Shown here piece after piece: positions 6,412-9,394 of a DNA stretch of 9,394 nt (the first letter of the stretch is position 1; each line of letters opens with the position of its first letter). Source of the DNA: Anaerolineales bacterium (GTDB lineage: Bacteria; Chloroflexota; Anaerolineae; Anaerolineales; Anaerolineaceae); the NCBI GenBank assembly GCA_020060485.1, contig JAGVAB010000082.1, positions 1-9,394 on the forward strand. Reading direction: 5' to 3'. The notes under the pieces were generated by a model that did not search any database, was not told the origin of the DNA, and was given only the letters and a program-made list of their open reading frames with translations. The position numbers and the translations under genes are program-made.

Positions 6412-8115
6412 TCAGCCGTCTTCCAGGCCGGAAGACTTGATATCCTTGACATTCAATTGCAGGGATACCCTTCCATTGTATTCATTGGTCTCATAACTGA
6501 AAAGCAGATCAACATATTCCGGCATCTCGTTACCCCAATGTCCCAAACGAAAAGCAATGGCATCAAAATACACCATACCATCGCTTACCGCCAGCTTTAA
6601 ATGATTTCCATCTGCGCCAACCTTACGCCAATTGGTGACCCGCAGGTTACGCGAGACAAACCGGGCAGGCGGATTTTTGTGCCCCACAGGTTCAAGCATC
6701 GCAATGCTGCTCAGAATTTCGGGCTTGAGATCGCGCAAAGCGATTTCCATATCCGCTTTCAATTCGGGGCAGAGTTCCTGGCCTGCCAGTTCCCGGCGGG
6801 CAATCTCCTTCAACCGGCGCATCAACTCATCCAGATTTTCATTGCGCACTGTGAAACCGGCCGCCATGGCATGCCCGCCATGCCGCACCAGGAGTTCGGC
6901 GCATTCATCCAGTGCCTGGGTAATGTGAAATTCAGGAATACTGCGGCAAGAGGCGCGGGTCACATCCGGGCCGCGGTGGCCCACAACCGAAGGGCGGTAG
7001 AAGAACTCGGTCAACCTGGAAGCCGCCAGCCCCACCACACCCTCATTAAAATCCGGGTGTGCGGCAAACAACAGAAAATCATCGCCGTCTTCCCTGGCCT
7101 GCTTTTCGGCCTCCTCCTGGATCCATGTAGTAATCTGTTTTCGTTCTCGATTGAGATCATCCAGCTGCTGAGACAGAAACCCGGCCTGCAGCAAGTCTGT
7201 GGAAAGCAGTAAGTCGAGAGCCGGGTTAGCCTGATCGAGCCTGCCGGCAGCATTGATCCGCGGCCCGATCACAAACCCGATGTTGCCAGCGTCGACCTGC
7301 TGCACATCAAGGTTGGCTGCCTGCATTAATGAAAACAAACCCTGGCGGCGGCCGCTGCGCAGCGTCTCCAGGCCGGCCTGCACCAGCGAGCGGTTTTCAC
7401 CGGTCAAGGGCACCAGGTCGGCCACTGTGCCCACAGCCACCAGATCAAGCAGATCCGCCAAATGGCAGTCTGCCGAAGGGTACCTCGACACCAGTGCCTC
7501 GGCGATCTTGAAAGCCACCCCCACACCAGCCAGATTTTTTTCCGGATAGGTATCACCCTCCTGTTTGGGGCAAATGACGATACCTACGTCTGGCATATTG
7601 GCACTTGGTTCATGATGATCGCTGACGATCATCTCCATACCCAATTCATAGGCATGTGCAATTTCAGCAACCGAGCGGATGCCACAATCCACGGTGATGA
7701 TCAACTTGCAGTCTTCTTGGCTCAGCCGTTCAAGAGCCTCCATGTTCAGCCCATAACCCTCTTCGAAGCGGTTGGGAATGTAAGGGCGCACATTCGCTCC
7801 CAAATGGAGCAGCACCTGGCTGAGAAGGGCTGTGGCAGTTACACCGTCAGCATCATAGTCGCCATAAATGACGATCAATTCTCCCCGCTCAATGGCGGCC
7901 TGGATACGATCAACCGCCTGCGCCATATTCTTAAGTTCAAACGGGTCATGGTGAGAACCAGCCCCGTGCAAGTACTGTTCGGCCGCCGAGGAGGTATCCA
8001 CACCGCGGTTGAACAATAATTGCTGCAAGATACCCGGATAGGCAGCCAGCTCTTCTTGCACAGCCAGGGGAACGACTTCGGCAATATTCCAGCGTGTTCT
8101 TATCGGTCCTTCCAT
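6412..8115 (-). CDS. recJ: Single-stranded-DNA-specific 5'-3' exonuclease RecJ
   Basis: 567 aa from ATG 8115. RecJ degrades single-stranded DNA 5' to 3' in RecF-pathway recombination, mismatch repair and base excision repair, using Mn/Mg ions held by the DHH phosphoesterase core. Motifs, numbered from ATG 8115: DYDADG (86-91), YIPNRFEEGYG (112-122), VDCG (142-145), DHH (166-168), GTVADLVPL (229-237), GPRINAAGRLD (284-294), the DHHA1-type GGHAMAAGF (413-421), and an OB-fold C-terminus (about 467-560) that grips DNA. The length is typical. One family position usually read as SGRSI is SCRSI here, probably harmless. The frame opens at TTG 8175, but the 20 extra residues resemble nothing in RecJ, and GGGAGAG lies 9 nt before ATG 8115, so the shorter form is chosen. 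It follows alr on the same strand after 87 bp with no clear promoter or terminator between, so co-transcription is likely, ending at the hairpin at 6356-6388. Confidence 0.95.
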   Translation of the reverse strand: MEGPIRTRWNIAEVVPLAVQEELAAYPGILQQLLFNRGVDTSSAAEQYLHGAGSHHDPFELKNMAQAVDRIQAAIERGELIVIYGDYDADGVTATALLSQVLLHLGANVRPYIPNRFEEGYGLNMEALERLSQEDCKLIITVDCGIRSVAEIAHAYELGMEMIVSDHHEPSANMPDVGIVICPKQEGDTYPEKNLAGVGVAFKIAEALVSRYPSADCHLADLLDLVAVGTVADLVPLTGENRSLVQAGLETLRSGRRQGLFSLMQAANLDVQQVDAGNIGFVIGPRINAAGRLDQANPALDLLLSTDLLQAGFLSQQLDDLNRERKQITTWIQEEAEKQAREDGDDFLLFAAHPDFNEGVVGLAASRLTEFFYRPSVVGHRGPDVTRASCRSIPEFHITQALDECAELLVRHGGHAMAAGFTVRNENLDELMRRLKEIARRELAGQELCPELKADMEIALRDLKPEILSSIAMLEPVGHKNPPARFVSRNLRVTNWRKVGADGNHLKLAVSDGMVYFDAIAFRLGHWGNEMPEYVDLLFSYETNEYNGRVSLQLNVKDIKSSGLEDG

Positions 8116-8124
8116 AAATATTTT

Positions 8125-8131
8125 CTCTCCC
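8125..8131 (-). promoter_or_regulatory. Ribosome binding site of recJ
   Basis: The reverse strand reads GGGAGAG followed by 9 nt of A/T-rich sequence and ATG 8115. It supports the 567-aa start over TTG 8175. Confidence 0.6.
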
Positions 8132-8202
8132 AAAAAAATGCCTTCAACCCCGCCGCGCACCTCGACCGCTTGCAATGCAGAGACGTTGATCGGCAGAATC
8201 GA

Positions 8203-9333
8203 CTAAACAGGGGAACCCTGTCCGTCGTAATATAACCTCGGCAAGCGGAATGCCATCCCGCACACTACTTCGTAATTAATCGTGCCCCAGGCTTCAGCCA
8301 GCCTTTCAGCCGAAATATGTGCCTGTCCTTGTCGTCCAAGGAGCACCACTTCATCCCCGACCCGGGCTTCAGGTACATCCTCCAGACTGACCACACATTG
8401 ATCCATGCAGACTGTTCCCACAACAGAAACTTCGCTGCCCCGTACCAGGGCCTTGTTACCCGGCCAACGCCGGAAACCGTCTGCATACCCAATGGCGAGT
8501 GCACCCACCCTTTCCTGAGCATTGGTCACATAACGATGACCATAACTGATTCCCTGACCGGGCGGCAAACTGCGTACATGGGTGATCCGGGTTTTCATGC
8601 TCAAGGCCGGGCGGAACGTTTCCGGCAAAGGCGCCAAAAGTGAAGGATGCAGACCATAAATGGCGATGCCTGGTCGCACCATGTCAAAACGCGTCTCCGG
8701 GAAGTACAACCCGGCAGCAGAATTAGCAGCATGCACCCAGGGGGGGCGCATGCCATCCGCTTGAATCTCATCCACCAGGCGCTGAAATTTTGCCAATTGC
8801 TGGTTGGTGGTTAGCGCTTGCGGTTCATCTGCCCTGGCAAAATGGGTGAATACGCCCTCCAAAAGCAAATGCTCATGCTCATACACCCAGCGGATCAAGC
8901 TCCCCCCATTTTCAACCGCGATCCCCAATCGGCTCATGCCAGTATCCACTTTGACATGGCATTTCAGCACCTCATTCGCAGCACTGGCTGAATAGGCATA
9001 TGCCGCCGCCACTTCCGGCAGGTCAACGGTCAACGAAACGTCTGCTTGCAGGGCTTCCTTCACCCGTTCCGGCGGGGTAAACCCCATCACCAGGATCGGA
9101 CAGACAACCCCGCTTTTTCGTAGATCAAGAGCCTCATCGATGCGCGCCACGCCGCACCAGGCTGCTCCGGCCTGCACAACTGCCTGGCCAACTGCTTCGA
9201 GACCGTGACCATATGCATTTGCCTTGACCACCGCCATCACCGGCCTTTGGGTGATGCGCTGCATTTCCCGCACGTTGTTGCGTATCGCCCCCAGGTCAAT
9301 TTCCAGCCAGCTCGAATGAAGATCAGTGCGCAT
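8203..9333 (-). CDS. alr: Alanine racemase, PLP-dependent
   Basis: 376 aa from ATG 9333. Interconverts L- and D-alanine in the cytoplasm to supply D-Ala for peptidoglycan. The fold-III alanine racemase pattern is complete. Numbered from ATG 9333: AVVKANAYGHG (34-44) with the PLP-binding Lys37, VDTGMSRLG (129-137), HAANSAA (201-207), FDMVRPGIAIYG (216-227), the catalytic Tyr264 in ISYGHRY (262-268), IGYADGFRR (281-289), CMDQ (309-312), and the C-terminal NYEVVCGMAFRLPRLY (353-368). The length is normal. Two starts compete: ATG 9333, which follows a -10 box by 7 nt and would be leaderless, and in-frame TTG 9339, two codons longer, which has AGGA 7 nt upstream. Both give an intact enzyme. recJ lies downstream and no other cell-wall gene is visible here. 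A homologous biosynthetic form (alr) cannot be told from a catabolic one (dadX) without genome context. Confidence 0.95.
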   Translation of the reverse strand: MRTDLHSSWLEIDLGAIRNNVREMQRITQRPVMAVVKANAYGHGLEAVGQAVVQAGAAWCGVARIDEALDLRKSGVVCPILVMGFTPPERVKEALQADVSLTVDLPEVAAAYAYSASAANEVLKCHVKVDTGMSRLGIAVENGGSLIRWVYEHEHLLLEGVFTHFARADEPQALTTNQQLAKFQRLVDEIQADGMRPPWVHAANSAAGLYFPETRFDMVRPGIAIYGLHPSLLAPLPETFRPALSMKTRITHVRSLPPGQGISYGHRYVTNAQERVGALAIGYADGFRRWPGNKALVRGSEVSVVGTVCMDQCVVSLEDVPEARVGDEVVLLGRQGQAHISAERLAEAWGTINYEVVCGMAFRLPRLYYDGQGSPV

Positions 9334-9340
9334 GGACAAA

Positions 9341-9370
9341 AGTATATCCTATGTGAGGCTGGAAGGGCAA
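9341..9370 (-). promoter_or_regulatory. Candidate promoter of alr
   Basis: On the reverse strand TTGCCC (9370-9365, four of six) and TATACT (9346-9341, five of six) are separated by 18 bp. ATG 9333 begins 8 bases after the -10 box, so the transcript would be leaderless or nearly so. The -35 hexamer overlaps the Shine-Dalgarno of the divergent gene at the right edge. Confidence 0.5.
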
Positions 9371-9375
9371 GGAGG
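9369..9375 (+). promoter_or_regulatory. Strong Shine-Dalgarno of a divergent gene
   Basis: AAGGAGG, a full match to the ribosomal consensus, stands 8 nt before ATG 9384. Such a match with ideal spacing is unlikely by chance and marks the start of a rightward gene. Confidence 0.5.
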
Positions 9376-9383
9376 TTTTGAAA

Positions 9384-9394
9384 ATGTGGCGAAC
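9384..9394 (+). CDS. First codons of a divergent gene cut by the window edge (partial)
   Basis: ATG TGG CGA and two further bases follow the AAGGAGG site. Only Met-Trp-Arg can be read, so no function can be given. The call rests on the ribosome site and on divergent placement. Its ATG lies 50 bp from that of alr, so its promoter must sit in that gap or inside the alr 5' end; no good -10 was found there. Confidence 0.4.

Noticed and set aside
6601..7212. Long open frame (203 codons) on the forward strand opposite recJ
   Set aside because: recJ motifs occupy the other strand throughout. No motif or start signal supports this frame.
8116..8175. 20-residue N-terminal extension of RecJ from TTG 8175
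   Set aside because: It resembles no RecJ sequence, and a good ribosome site precedes ATG 8115.

Overview
This window looks like ordinary chromosomal DNA from a free-living bacterium, most plausibly of the phylum Chloroflexota (Anaerolineae-like). That assignment is an inference. It rests on the style of the tail-anchored Ser/Thr kinase, the large exported GH3-fold protein with a Pro/Thr-rich stalk, intermediate GC content and mixed ATG/GTG starts. No rRNA, marker gene or database match was available to confirm it. I see no insertion sequence, tRNA, CRISPR array, phage gene or other mobile signature.

Layout. Left edge to about 1.17 kb: a possible tail of an upstream gene, then a rightward Ser/Thr protein kinase (183-1166) ending in a membrane anchor. 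It runs tail to tail, with 14 bp between, into a leftward 934-residue exported protein (1181-3985). That protein has the glycoside hydrolase family 3 fold, an Ig-like module, a Pro-rich stalk and three C-terminal membrane helices. Upstream of it, on the same strand, is an AAA+ ATPase (4077-5414) of a conserved type whose function I do not know. A 185-bp divergent promoter region separates the ATPase from a rightward family 2 glycosyltransferase (5600-6283). A bidirectional hairpin terminator (6356-6388) closes that gene and the leftward pair alr (alanine racemase, 8203-9333) then recJ (single-strand exonuclease, 6412-8115). At the right edge a strong Shine-Dalgarno site and ATG mark the first codons of a divergent rightward gene.

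How the genes relate. alr makes D-alanine for peptidoglycan, and recJ acts in DNA repair; they share a strand with an 87-bp gap and may be co-transcribed. The kinase and the GH3-like protein are both predicted at the cytoplasmic membrane and are adjacent but convergent, so any functional link is speculative. The glycosyltransferase resembles polyprenyl-phosphate sugar synthases and probably supplies envelope glycans.

Most notable points: the GH3-like protein has lost most of the catalytic and sugar-binding residues expected of NagZ-type enzymes and looks like an exported pseudoenzyme; the glycosyltransferase has a good promoter placed so that transcription should begin at or next to its ATG (a leaderless mRNA), and alr may be similar; the ATPase has an unusually long insert before a DD-type Walker B. 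I do not see a clear new multi-gene system such as a defence island.
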